Positions 17,112 through 26,137 of a stretch of 32,883 nucleotides of DNA are shown here, in pieces (the stretch's first letter is position 1; every line of letters starts with the position of its first letter). The position numbers were made by a program, and so were the translations under genes. The notes below the pieces were generated by a model. That model was not told the DNA's origin. It did not search any database and saw only the letters and a list, made by a program, of their open reading frames with translations. The DNA lies in contig JAISYS010000027.1 of the NCBI GenBank assembly GCA_031269735.1, positions 1-32,883 on the forward strand, in the 5' to 3' direction. This DNA comes from Candidatus Endomicrobiellum cubanum. GTDB taxonomy: Bacteria > Elusimicrobiota > Endomicrobiia > Endomicrobiales > Endomicrobiaceae.

Positions 17112-18844
17112 TATTAGTTTTTCTGTTACTCCTATTAATATTTCAAACAGAAGAAATATATGGATATTCTGGCAGAAGAAAACATTTTTTATCTCATGGC
17201 CCAAGCGTTGCTGCTTTTGGTGCAGGGGAAACTGTTTTTTGTGCTTATAAAGATCCGTCAGTTTTGCAGTATAATCCAGCTTTGATGTCTTTGTTTACTA
17301 CAAATGCAGTGTCGGTATCTAGATTTAACTTGTTTGAAGGTTCTTCTTATAATTGCGCAGCACTTGCTTTTGGATTGGGTAAAAATTTTTTTTTGGGACT
17401 TTCTATGGCTAATTTAGCCAGTGGAAATATTGAGATAAGAGAAAATATTTACGTTTTAGAAAAAGTTATTTCTGTAAATAGCTGGAATAACACTATTGCT
17501 TTTTCAGGACTTATAGAAAAATTTGCTGTTATGTATGGATTAAACATAAAATATATATATTTTGATATGTATCTAAAAAAAGGAGCAACATATTCGTGTG
17601 ATTTTGGTCTTGCAAAGGAAATATCTTTAAAATATGACATAAAAATGAAAACTGCTTTTTCTATACAAAATTTTATTTCACAAAGATTTAAACTTGATTC
17701 CACATTTGACGCAATTCCTTTAATTTTTAGGTTCAGTTCTACTTTTGTTTTACCAACATATTATAGATTTACTTCGAAAGATACTTGTAATATTTATGCA
17801 GATGTAAAGTACGAAGATTCTTTTGGGGACTTGTGTGTAGGGTTATCTTATATTTTTGCAGAAAAATATTCTTTGCGTACAGGTTATTATAACAGACATA
17901 TCACATTTGGAGTGGGCGCTGATTTTTATATGCTTACGATGGACTATGCTGCAGATTTTAGTGAGATAGATTTAATAAATAGGTTTATGTTAACGTATAG
18001 ATGGGGTCAAAAAAGTGAGACTTTATTGTTAAGAGAAGCTAAAAAAGCACTAAATGAGGAAAAGTACTCTTTAAAGCTTGCTCAAGAAGAATTTAAAAAA
18101 GCAAAAGAATTATACAATAAAAAAGAATATTTAAAAGCTACAGATAAACTTTCAAAAATTATTGTTTTGTATCCAAATTTTGAATCATCAAATCATTTCT
18201 ATAATAAAATTGTCGTACAGATGAAAAATGATACCAAAGATAAAAATCTTAATTTTGGTGACAAATATTACGCTAAAGCTTATATTGAATACTATAATGC
18301 AAATTATAAGAAGGCTTTAGAAGAATGGACAAAATATATAGCATTTGGTGGTGGTAATCTTGAGGTTTTTGAATATAAAAATAAAATAGATAGTATTTTA
18401 AAATTAAAAGAACTCGAGGAACGAGAAAAACAATTAACTTTTAGAGCCAAAGAACTTTTGCAAGAAGGAATAGATTCCTATAATTTAAAAAAGTGGATAA
18501 ATTGTATAAAGAAAATGGAATCTCTTGAAAAATTAACAAGTGATAATAATTTTTCAAAATCATTAGAATTCTATAGTAAAGCAAAAGATTATATAAACAG
18601 ATGTATTATTGAGTTATCAGAGAGTATGTCACCAGAAAATGTAAATAGAAAAGATTTTCTAAAAGATGAATTTAAGTATGACGAAATTACTGCAGATGAA
18701 AAATATAGAGAAGGACTTGTTTTGTATGCTCAAGGGAAGTACTATCAGGCAAGTAGAATGTGGGAGCTTGCTTTAAGACTAAATCCAGATCATAAAAAGG
18801 CAAAAATTGCTTTAAATAAAATTAAAAAAAATAAACTAGAGTAA
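17087..18844 (+). CDS. PorV-like outer-membrane barrel protein with C-terminal TPR repeats
   Basis: This 585-aa protein starts at GTG 17087, with GGAAA 7 nt upstream, and overlaps the previous gene by 25 nt. No ATG would keep the signal peptide (IILVFLLLLLIFQTEEIYG). Residues 35-310 resemble PorV/PorQ barrel proteins of type IX secretion: AAFGAGETVF (about 43-52), DPSVLQYNPALMS, and alternating beta strands. From about 315 on it changes to charged helices with TPR-like units. The clearest is YREGLVLYAQGKYYQASRMWELALRLNPDHKKA near the end. PorV works with SprA in Bacteroidetes, and here the SprA-like gene starts 6 nt downstream. The TPR extension is not part of classical PorV, so the fusion may combine scaffold and barrel functions. 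Confidence 0.72.
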   Translation: MQNTYNKIILVFLLLLLIFQTEEIYGYSGRRKHFLSHGPSVAAFGAGETVFCAYKDPSVLQYNPALMSLFTTNAVSVSRFNLFEGSSYNCAALAFGLGKNFFLGLSMANLASGNIEIRENIYVLEKVISVNSWNNTIAFSGLIEKFAVMYGLNIKYIYFDMYLKKGATYSCDFGLAKEISLKYDIKMKTAFSIQNFISQRFKLDSTFDAIPLIFRFSSTFVLPTYYRFTSKDTCNIYADVKYEDSFGDLCVGLSYIFAEKYSLRTGYYNRHITFGVGADFYMLTMDYAADFSEIDLINRFMLTYRWGQKSETLLLREAKKALNEEKYSLKLAQEEFKKAKELYNKKEYLKATDKLSKIIVLYPNFESSNHFYNKIVVQMKNDTKDKNLNFGDKYYAKAYIEYYNANYKKALEEWTKYIAFGGGNLEVFEYKNKIDSILKLKELEEREKQLTFRAKELLQEGIDSYNLKKWINCIKKMESLEKLTSDNNFSKSLEFYSKAKDYINRCIIELSESMSPENVNRKDFLKDEFKYDEITADEKYREGLVLYAQGKYYQASRMWELALRLNPDHKKAKIALNKIKKNKLE

Positions 18845-18850
18845 TTTTAA

Positions 18851-21800
18851 ATGAAACTCTTTAGAAGAATCAATTTTTTTATTTTTACATTTGGTCTGTT
18901 GATTACTTTAATATATGTAGAAAATTTTGAAGCAGTTGAAAATGATTGTTCTGTACTGGGACTTGAGAAAGATGAAATTTACAGTGAATTTGATAAATAT
19001 AATATGTTTAAAAATATTGATGCTGTTGAACCATCCGGAGCGATAATATCTCAAGAATATTTTTCACGTCATAATGAGATTAAACTGCTAGAATCTGCTC
19101 AAGAAATTGCAGGTCAAGAAATTCTAAAATACTTAGAAGATAAAAAAAACGATAATATAAAATATTCACAAAATAATTGGTTGCAAAAAGATATTGTTAT
19201 TTTTGGAACAAGTACCGTTTTTACTTCATCTACCTCTTTATCTAAAATAAAATTGCCATTTCAGTCTAGTTTGTCAATTACAGGAAGAAAGTTGATGGGT
19301 TTTAATTACACCCAGAGACTGTATGATAGTCAAGAGGATGGGAAACGACAAAATTCATCATCTTTTAAAATGGAACAAGAGATGCAGATGAGAATTTTAG
19401 GGGATGTCGGAGATAGATTTACTGTTAATATTGATTATGATGATAAAGCAGAAAAAAAAGATATATCTTTAATTTATAATGGAAAACCAGGAGAATTTAT
19501 ACAACAAGCTGCATTTGGAGATATTGAAGTATCGTTGCCTACGACAGAATTTATAGGGTATAGTAAAGAGCTGTTTGGGTTAAAGGTCGATACTCGTTAT
19601 AAAAATTTAGGAGTCAATGCTTTTTTTAGTAAAACTAAAGGTCTTTCTGAGGTAAAACGCTTTGTAGGAAATACTCAGTTAGAGAGGAAATTGATACCAG
19701 ATACTGCTTATATAAAGTTAAAATATTATTCTCTTTTAAAAAGTAATGAAACTCGGAAAATAAAAAATGGTACAGTTAAAGTATATGTTGCTTACCAAAA
19801 ATTAAATCCAAAATATAATTTTGCTATTGACTCAAATGTAGTTCTTTATGATTTAAATACTACTCCTGGATTTTCTTATAAAGGGAATTTTGTTCTTTTG
19901 GTTGCAGGGCAAGATTTTACTATTGACTATAATACTGGTGTACTTGCTTTTAAAAATTCCGTATCTAAAGGCGATGTTGCAGCTGTAAGTTATGATTTTG
20001 AAGACGGTACACCTCTCTCAAACAATCCTTTAATTATTAAAGATATTAATGATAGTCAAAATATTACTACAGAAATTAAAACTTTTTACAATTTAGGTAA
20101 TTTAAAAATAATAAGAGATAATGGAAGAGGTAATTTTTTACTTACAATTAAAGATTTAAATGGCAGTACTCCTAGCATTATTGATGGTGGAAAAAATGTA
20201 CCAATATATCCTCCAAAACCTGGATATGCTGCAAACATAGATGTTGATTTTGAGAACGGTATTTTTAAGTTACCTGAAACTTTACATGATTCTTTGTATT
20301 TAACTAATGACCATAAATATAATTTTGAGACGGAATATCAGTACAATGTTAAGATAGTAATGTTACGACCAAACATTGTTCCAAGTTCAGAAAAAATAGT
20401 TGTTGATGGTGTTACTTTAAACCCTTCTATAGATTATATATTAGATTATGATTTAGGCATTTTAACAATAAAGAACGAAAACATAATTAAAGAAAATTCT
20501 GTAATAGATGTGTCTTATGATTATTCTTTATTGGGTGCTCAGGCAGAGAGTATGCTTCTAGGCGCTAGCAGTAAATTAAACTTAACTGAAAATATTTCTA
20601 TTGGTGCAGGTATGATACATAATTTTATGACTAAGAGTACAGTTTTGCCAGATATAAGAAATACACCTACAAGTCTTAGTGTTGGTGAAGGTGACTTAAA
20701 AATTGACAAACTAGATATAGACACGTTAAACATGCAGCTTAATTTAAATGCAGAATATGCTTTAAGTTCTTATAATGAAAATACTATAGGTAAAGCTTTA
20801 ATAGATTCTATGGATAATTCTGTTAGAGAAGATTCAATTAATATTTTGGAAGATAATTGGTTTCACAGTGCAGATAAGTATCCTACGACAAGGAGAATGT
20901 TAAGTGATTTGTCTTGGAATAGCTATGAAATTGATATAAAAGACATAGATCCTGCTTTGGAGTTCGCTGATGGACAGAAACAATTGGTTTTAGAATTAAA
21001 TTACGATGTTAGATATAGAAGTCAGATAGCTTTTGCTCAAAAAATTTGTCAAAATTGGGATGGTTTAGATTTTTCTAAAAAACTATATCTTGAAGTATGG
21101 ATAAAAGATAATAATTCTAATTTGCACGAAATGGTAATAGATTGTGCTTCATGTATTAATGAAGATTCAGATGGTTGTGGAGTTTTAGATACTGAAGATA
21201 TAGATGGGACAGGTATTTTAAGTCCATGGAAAGATGTGGGGAGAAAATTTCATAATGTTGACGGTACAGTATCCTTAATAGGTGCACATAACGGGAAACT
21301 TGATACAGAAGATCTCAATGGGAATGGTGTCTTAGATACTTTAGAAGATATAGCTGGGAGCTATAGTCTCTTGAGTTCAAGTGTTACAGTGATTAAGCAA
21401 AATATTAATGGTTGGAAGCAAATCAGGATACCTTTAGATATAAATGATGCTAATAGGACAAATTGGAAAAATATAAGAATTTTACGTATTAGAATGAGAC
21501 AAACAAATGTTGGAGGTGATATTGGTAAAATTGTTATAGGTAAAATTTCTATAGTTGGAAACAAATGGGAAAAGATAGGTCTTAATGCTGATAACTTTAG
21601 TATTTCTTCCATAGGTAGATATGATCCAACATATAAATCAATTTTAACTAGTAAATATTATTTAGATTTATACGGAATAAATGAGCAAGTTAAAAAAGAA
21701 GAAAATGCTTTAAAGTTTTCTTATAACACGTTTATTACTAATGTTCCTTTACTTGCAAAGGCAGTTTATACTGGTAATGCTTTAGATATATCTAAATATG

Positions 21801-24160
21801 ACAGCATTTGTTTTATGGTTTATGCAAAACCAGCAGCTGGTTTTGCTCAAGCAGGGGATGAAATAATATTTAGAGCTTGTGGAAATGATGGCAACTACTT
21901 TGAATATAAAACTATAGTTAGTGATGATGTAACATGGCAAGATTGGAAAATCATTAGAATTAATCAGTCAGGTTTTGGGAAAAATGCTTTATGGACAAGT
22001 TCTGACCCTCAAGGACAAATAACAGTTGCGGGAAATCCATCGTTAAATAGAATTTGTCAGTTTGTATTGGGTGTTAAGTCAAACTCTGTAGGAGAGGAGC
22101 GTCAAATTTGGTTTAAAGAGTTACATGCTGTTGGCAATAAACAAGTTGTAGGCAGAGCATATAAAACGGCTGGTGATATTAAATGGAATGGGATATCTAG
22201 TTTAGGTGCAATTTCTGTTGGAGGATCTAAAAAGTCTATAAATAGAGATTTTCAAAATATTGTAGCGGGAGTATATAATAGAGATTTACTCGAAGAAGAT
22301 GCTTATATTAGCTTAGGAGGATTTTGCCCTACAGAAGATATAAGTATTTTTCCTATCAAAACTGGTATTTCAAGGGCTTGTATAATAACGCCTGAAGTTA
22401 TAGAAAACAAATCTAACTTAATTTCTTTAAACGAAGAGGGGCGAGTAATAACGTATACAGGTTATACTCAAACTAATTTAAACTTAGGTACAAATCTACC
22501 ACAAATATCTGCAAAATATATAAGATCCATAATAGACACGTCTAAAATTAGTCGTTTAGAGGATAGAGAAACTTTAGCAGGTAATATAATTTATAACAAC
22601 CCTATTAGAGTTTTTTTATTACCTACAAATATTAATGCTGATGTAAAAGCGATAAACTCTTATTATAAAGTTTATCCCTCAACTCCTATACTAGAGTCAG
22701 ACTCTTTTCTAGGTTTAGATAAAATAAATGATTACTTAAATATTAATAAATATCATACATTGGAACAGTCTAATCTTTTTGCTTTTAGACTTCCTTTTAA
22801 ATTTTTTGATGGAATAACTTTTTTGCCAGCTTATTCGCTGAATATGGCAAAGGAAAAAAATAATGATTTTGTTGAGGAGATTGAATATGATAAAATCTTA
22901 AATCAAACTGCAGGAGCAAGTTTAGTTTTAGGATTAGCAAATTGGTTTAGTCCGTCTTGTATATATAGTATTACCACAAAAGAAAATTACGATATAAGTT
23001 TAAGTACATCTGAAGCAACTTTAACAATACCTGGCCAAAAAAAATATATAGAAAGGAATGGAGTTGGAGAAATTTCCTGGAACTTAAACGCTTGTGATAT
23101 TATAAATTTGCTTTTGTTCAAAAGTTTAACTTTTTCGACATACTATAGATTACAGGATTCTGATTCCTATGATAAAGTAAATAAAGATTTTAAATCTATA
23201 GGCTTTTCTATGGACAGATTATGGGTAAGAGACAATCTTTTAATGGATTTAGAACCTTTCTATTCTAGTAACTCGTATATTGTTAAAACAATTTTAAATA
23301 AAGATGATATTCGTTTTTCTGGTAGATACATGCCTTTTGAAATTTTTTCTTTTAAAGGGTATTTTTTGCCATTAAATACCTTTACTACTAATTGTACTTA
23401 TACACAGGGAAATGAAAATTCATATGATAAGGGAACACGTAAAACTATATGTTCTTTGACTTGGCCTGATATTCTTATAGGAATATCCAAAACGGAAGAA
23501 TTATTTTTTTGTACAGATTTTTTAAGTGATACACAATTAAATGCTAAATATAAAAATAAACAAATGACAACTTATGGAATTGCATATTCAGATAGTCTTT
23601 TATATGGTTTAGAATATAGATTCAAGTTTATAAAGATTCTTGATCTGTATGTAGGTTTAGATAATACAGATTCCAAAGAGAATGATTATATTACTTATAC
23701 TACTCTTTATAATGGCAATGCTCAAAAATATGCTTGCCAAGGTGCGTTTGGCATAGGTAAATGGCGGTTTTCTATAAGATATGAAAATGAATGTAATTGG
23801 AAAAAAAATGCTTCTGGAAGGTACGTTTCTAATATTCAAAAAAATACTTATTTAGGACAAATAAATCTAGATACTTTATTCCCTTCAGGTGTAAAAATAC
23901 CAATCATAAAAATCTTCGTTCCTCTTAGAAATAGAATTATTTTTACATCTAATCTTAAGTATATAGACCAACAGTCTCAAGTGAATATAGAAAGAGATAA
24001 TAGTACAAATTTCGGCGCCTCGTTAAATACAGATTATGAAGTATCCAAATATTTTAGATTTATTTTTGGGCTTATTTGGGATAGGTTCGAGTTTCGATAT
24101 AATAGGAAATTAAATTATCAAGATATTTCTGCATTAAGTAAATTAACTTTTCAATTTTAA
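18851..24160 (+). CDS. sprA: SprA-like giant outer-membrane protein (type IX-like translocon)
   Basis: This 1769-aa protein has a signal peptide at 1 to about 28 and ends in a beta-strand with terminal Phe (KLTFQF), as outer-membrane barrels do. Residues about 150-260 match the SprA style: RILGDVGDRFTVNIDYD, then GDIEVSLPTTEF, then SKELFGLKVDTRY. SprA is the very large barrel that passes folded cargo across the outer membrane in type IX secretion. This copy is shorter than the roughly 2400-aa Bacteroidetes forms. Internally there are two jelly-roll-like segments (about 740-920 and 980-1110). Between 771 and 836 lie four acidic calcium-loop-like repeats such as DSDGCGVLDTED and DLNGNGVLDTLED. 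The region after about 1350 is beta-rich barrel-like. It is co-oriented with the PorV-like gene (6 nt gap) and precedes comF by 9 nt. Confidence 0.75.
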   Translation: MKLFRRINFFIFTFGLLITLIYVENFEAVENDCSVLGLEKDEIYSEFDKYNMFKNIDAVEPSGAIISQEYFSRHNEIKLLESAQEIAGQEILKYLEDKKNDNIKYSQNNWLQKDIVIFGTSTVFTSSTSLSKIKLPFQSSLSITGRKLMGFNYTQRLYDSQEDGKRQNSSSFKMEQEMQMRILGDVGDRFTVNIDYDDKAEKKDISLIYNGKPGEFIQQAAFGDIEVSLPTTEFIGYSKELFGLKVDTRYKNLGVNAFFSKTKGLSEVKRFVGNTQLERKLIPDTAYIKLKYYSLLKSNETRKIKNGTVKVYVAYQKLNPKYNFAIDSNVVLYDLNTTPGFSYKGNFVLLVAGQDFTIDYNTGVLAFKNSVSKGDVAAVSYDFEDGTPLSNNPLIIKDINDSQNITTEIKTFYNLGNLKIIRDNGRGNFLLTIKDLNGSTPSIIDGGKNVPIYPPKPGYAANIDVDFENGIFKLPETLHDSLYLTNDHKYNFETEYQYNVKIVMLRPNIVPSSEKIVVDGVTLNPSIDYILDYDLGILTIKNENIIKENSVIDVSYDYSLLGAQAESMLLGASSKLNLTENISIGAGMIHNFMTKSTVLPDIRNTPTSLSVGEGDLKIDKLDIDTLNMQLNLNAEYALSSYNENTIGKALIDSMDNSVREDSINILEDNWFHSADKYPTTRRMLSDLSWNSYEIDIKDIDPALEFADGQKQLVLELNYDVRYRSQIAFAQKICQNWDGLDFSKKLYLEVWIKDNNSNLHEMVIDCASCINEDSDGCGVLDTEDIDGTGILSPWKDVGRKFHNVDGTVSLIGAHNGKLDTEDLNGNGVLDTLEDIAGSYSLLSSSVTVIKQNINGWKQIRIPLDINDANRTNWKNIRILRIRMRQTNVGGDIGKIVIGKISIVGNKWEKIGLNADNFSISSIGRYDPTYKSILTSKYYLDLYGINEQVKKEENALKFSYNTFITNVPLLAKAVYTGNALDISKYDSICFMVYAKPAAGFAQAGDEIIFRACGNDGNYFEYKTIVSDDVTWQDWKIIRINQSGFGKNALWTSSDPQGQITVAGNPSLNRICQFVLGVKSNSVGEERQIWFKELHAVGNKQVVGRAYKTAGDIKWNGISSLGAISVGGSKKSINRDFQNIVAGVYNRDLLEEDAYISLGGFCPTEDISIFPIKTGISRACIITPEVIENKSNLISLNEEGRVITYTGYTQTNLNLGTNLPQISAKYIRSIIDTSKISRLEDRETLAGNIIYNNPIRVFLLPTNINADVKAINSYYKVYPSTPILESDSFLGLDKINDYLNINKYHTLEQSNLFAFRLPFKFFDGITFLPAYSLNMAKEKNNDFVEEIEYDKILNQTAGASLVLGLANWFSPSCIYSITTKENYDISLSTSEATLTIPGQKKYIERNGVGEISWNLNACDIINLLLFKSLTFSTYYRLQDSDSYDKVNKDFKSIGFSMDRLWVRDNLLMDLEPFYSSNSYIVKTILNKDDIRFSGRYMPFEIFSFKGYFLPLNTFTTNCTYTQGNENSYDKGTRKTICSLTWPDILIGISKTEELFFCTDFLSDTQLNAKYKNKQMTTYGIAYSDSLLYGLEYRFKFIKILDLYVGLDNTDSKENDYITYTTLYNGNAQKYACQGAFGIGKWRFSIRYENECNWKKNASGRYVSNIQKNTYLGQINLDTLFPSGVKIPIIKIFVPLRNRIIFTSNLKYIDQQSQVNIERDNSTNFGASLNTDYEVSKYFRFIFGLIWDRFEFRYNRKLNYQDISALSKLTFQF

Positions 24161-24169
24161 GATTTTAAA

Positions 24170-24889
24170 ATGATGAAAAAAATATTTTTAAAAGTTATTA
24201 ATTTAATATATCCTCTCACTTGTTCTTTATGTGGTAGAGATTTAAGTGCTGTTTACAAATATAGGATTTGCAATAACTGTAAAGAATCTTTAAATAAAAT
24301 AAAAAATAATGTGTGTGAGAAGTGCGGCATTCCTTTAGACTCTGGAGGAAATTTGTGCTATGCATGTAAAAAAGATTTAAAAATATATAAATTCGATAAG
24401 TTAAGATCAGTTTATCTATATAAGGGGCATTTAAGAAAATTAATTTTAAAATTTAAATATTCAAAGAGAACTTTTTTATATAAAGATTTTGCTTTTGAAA
24501 TGAGTAAATTAATACAAGAATATGAATTTTTTAAAAACTCAGATTTTATTATACCTGTTCCTTTAAACATTTTAAGAAAAATAAAAAGAGGGTATAACCA
24601 AGCGGAACTTTTGGCCGAAGGTGTTTCTATTCAAAGTGGAATACCTATGTTAACAAATATTCTGTTTAGAAAAAAAGTTACAAAACCTCAATTTAGATTA
24701 TCTAAATTTGAAAGAGTAAAAAATATACAGAATTCTTTTGTAGTAAAAAATAAGAGTGCAATAAAAGATAGGACAATTTTGTTGATTGATGATATAGCTA
24801 CTACTTGTTCGACGATATCTGTTTGTGCTAATGTTTTAAAAGATAGTGGGGCAAAAAATGTTTTCGTCTTAACACTTGCTAGAGATTAA
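24170..24889 (+). CDS. comF: ComF-family phosphoribosyltransferase-like protein
   Basis: This 239-aa member of the ComF/GntX family is linked to DNA uptake or use in competent bacteria. Four CxxC pairs (C18/C21, C34/C37, C49/C52, C63/C66) form the N-terminal zinc-binding region. The C-terminal half has the phosphoribosyltransferase fold, with PVPLNILRKIKRGYNQAELLA and ILLIDDIATTCSTIS. The PRPP loop normally reads DDxxTTGxT; here the glycine is cysteine, which might weaken phosphoribosyl binding. Two adjacent ATG codons (24170, 24173) are possible starts. It is the last gene of the run from 11333; a strong tRNA promoter follows. Confidence 0.9.
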   Translation: MMKKIFLKVINLIYPLTCSLCGRDLSAVYKYRICNNCKESLNKIKNNVCEKCGIPLDSGGNLCYACKKDLKIYKFDKLRSVYLYKGHLRKLILKFKYSKRTFLYKDFAFEMSKLIQEYEFFKNSDFIIPVPLNILRKIKRGYNQAELLAEGVSIQSGIPMLTNILFRKKVTKPQFRLSKFERVKNIQNSFVVKNKSAIKDRTILLIDDIATTCSTISVCANVLKDSGAKNVFVLTLARD

Positions 24890-24917
24890 ACTAAATAAAG
24901 GCTATATAGTTGTAAAT

Positions 24918-24946
24918 TTGACAAGTCATGAACTTTTTATTATAAT
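24918..24946 (+). promoter_or_regulatory. Consensus sigma-70 promoter of tRNA-fMet
   Basis: A perfect TTGACA (24918-24923) and a perfect TATAAT (24941-24946) are separated by exactly 17 bp. The expected start of transcription, about 24953, is about 13 nt before the mature tRNA 5' end. Confidence 0.9.
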
Positions 24947-24965
24947 ATTCTATATATAACATAGT

Positions 24966-25039
<74 letters not shown>

Positions 25040-25046
25040 TAATATT

Positions 25047-25075
25047 AAAACGACATTTAAAAGTCGTTTTTTTTT
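25047..25075 (+). terminator. Rho-independent terminator after tRNA-fMet
   Basis: The arms AAAACGAC (25047-25054) and GTCGTTTT (25063-25070) form an 8-bp stem with an 8-nt loop. The T run continues to 25075. Confidence 0.85.
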
Positions 25076-25102
25076 GTTGTTAAAATTTCTTTTTGATATA
25101 AT
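25074..25102 (+). promoter_or_regulatory. Possible promoter of the YhcH-family gene
   Basis: TTGTTG (25074-25079) and TATAAT (25097-25102) are 17 bp apart. Transcription would start near 25109, only about 4 nt before ATG 25113, so the message would be nearly leaderless. The -35 match is partial, and the box overlaps the end of the tRNA terminator. Confidence 0.45.
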
Positions 25103-25112
25103 TGGTGTATCT

Positions 25113-25586
25113 ATGATACTAGATGATTTAAGAAATACTGATTTCTATTTTAGTTTCAACTCTACAATCAAAGAGGCTTTAGATTTCATCAAGGGAAATC
25201 TTTCTACTTTTGAAGAGAAACGTTATGATATAAATGCACATATGTTTGCTGTTGTAGAAACGTCTTTTCCTAAGCCTGCTCTTGAACAAAAACTTGAGAC
25301 TCATAAAAAATATGTTGATATTCAATACGTTATTGAGGGTTGTGATATTATAGGCTGGAAAAATCTTTTAAATTGTCGAAAACTTTATAGAGACTACCAG
25401 TTATCAAGAGATATTGCTTTTTATGATGATAAACCTGATTTTAACATAGTTTTAAATCAAGGGAGTTTTGCAGTATTTTTCCCTCAAGATGCACATGTAC
25501 CTTTGTGTTCAAAATTACTAGTGAAAAAATGTATAGTAAAAATTGCAGTTGAAAAGCTTGTCTCTGTTTTGGAGGACCAAAAATGA
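25113..25586 (+). CDS. YhcH/YjgK/YiaL (DUF386) family protein
   Basis: From ATG 25113 the protein is 157 aa, the usual size of this cupin-like family. Some members are linked to sialic acid or other sugar catabolism (NanQ/EbgC type). Family features seen: HMFAVVETSFPKPALEQKLETHKKYVDIQY, where E, H and D are likely metal ligands; IIGWKN; FYDDKPDF; and FAVFFPQDAHVP, with the late His. An upstream TTG (25074) in frame would lie inside the tRNA terminator, so it was rejected as the start. There is no clear Shine-Dalgarno site. The stop overlaps the next start (ATGA at 25583-25586). The actual sugar substrate is unknown. Confidence 0.87.
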   Translation: MILDDLRNTDFYFSFNSTIKEALDFIKGNLSTFEEKRYDINAHMFAVVETSFPKPALEQKLETHKKYVDIQYVIEGCDIIGWKNLLNCRKLYRDYQLSRDIAFYDDKPDFNIVLNQGSFAVFFPQDAHVPLCSKLLVKKCIVKIAVEKLVSVLEDQK

Positions 25587-26137
25587 TAATTGGTTTGACG
25601 GGTTCTTATTGTTCAGGAAAAGACACAGTAGCTGAATATATTTCACAAAAACATGGATACATTCATTTTTCTTTGTCAGACGTTATAAGAGAGACGATGC
25701 AGGAAAATGCTATAGAATTAACTAGACAAAACTTGATAGTTTTTGGAACAAATTTAAGAAAAGAAAATGGGAATGGAATACTTGCAAAAAAAGTGTTAGA
25801 TAAGATTGATTTGTATGGTAAATATTGCGTGACTTCTATAAGGCACCCAGAAGAGGTTAATGAGTTAAGGGAGAGAAAAGATTTTGTGTTGGTGAATGTA
25901 GATGCACCCCAAAAGGTTCGTTTTGAAAGAATGCAAAAAAGGAAAAGATGTGGAGACCCTCAGACTTTAGAAAAATTTATTGAGCTTGAAAAACAAGAAT
26001 CTCAAAGTGATGGTTCTGGACAACAACTTATAAAAACAGCAAAACTGGCAGACATCACAATTATTAATGATTCCGATGATATGCACACACTTGAGAGTAG
26101 AGTAGATGAATTATTAAAAAATATTAATGATAAATGA
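25583..26137 (+). CDS. P-loop nucleotide kinase-like protein (dephospho-CoA kinase/UPF0200-like)
   Basis: This 184-aa protein starts with Walker A GSYCSGKDT at residues 7-15, followed by FSLSDVIRE as in small nucleotide kinases. VTSIRHPEEVNELRERKDFVLVNVDAP corresponds to the strand and loop that bind the monophosphate in dephospho-CoA kinase-like and UPF0200 proteins. RFERMQKRKRCGDP resembles the lid region. The C-terminus ends in a short helix. The substrate (a dNMP or other nucleotide) is inference. It is translationally coupled to the YhcH gene by a 4-nt overlap and overlaps the following flavoprotein gene by 11 nt. Confidence 0.75.
   Translation: MIIGLTGSYCSGKDTVAEYISQKHGYIHFSLSDVIRETMQENAIELTRQNLIVFGTNLRKENGNGILAKKVLDKIDLYGKYCVTSIRHPEEVNELRERKDFVLVNVDAPQKVRFERMQKRKRCGDPQTLEKFIELEKQESQSDGSGQQLIKTAKLADITIINDSDDMHTLESRVDELLKNINDK

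Noticed and set aside
25074-25112. Upstream TTG start for the YhcH-family gene
   Set aside because: It lies inside the tRNA terminator T run; the family's normal N-terminus begins at ATG 25113.
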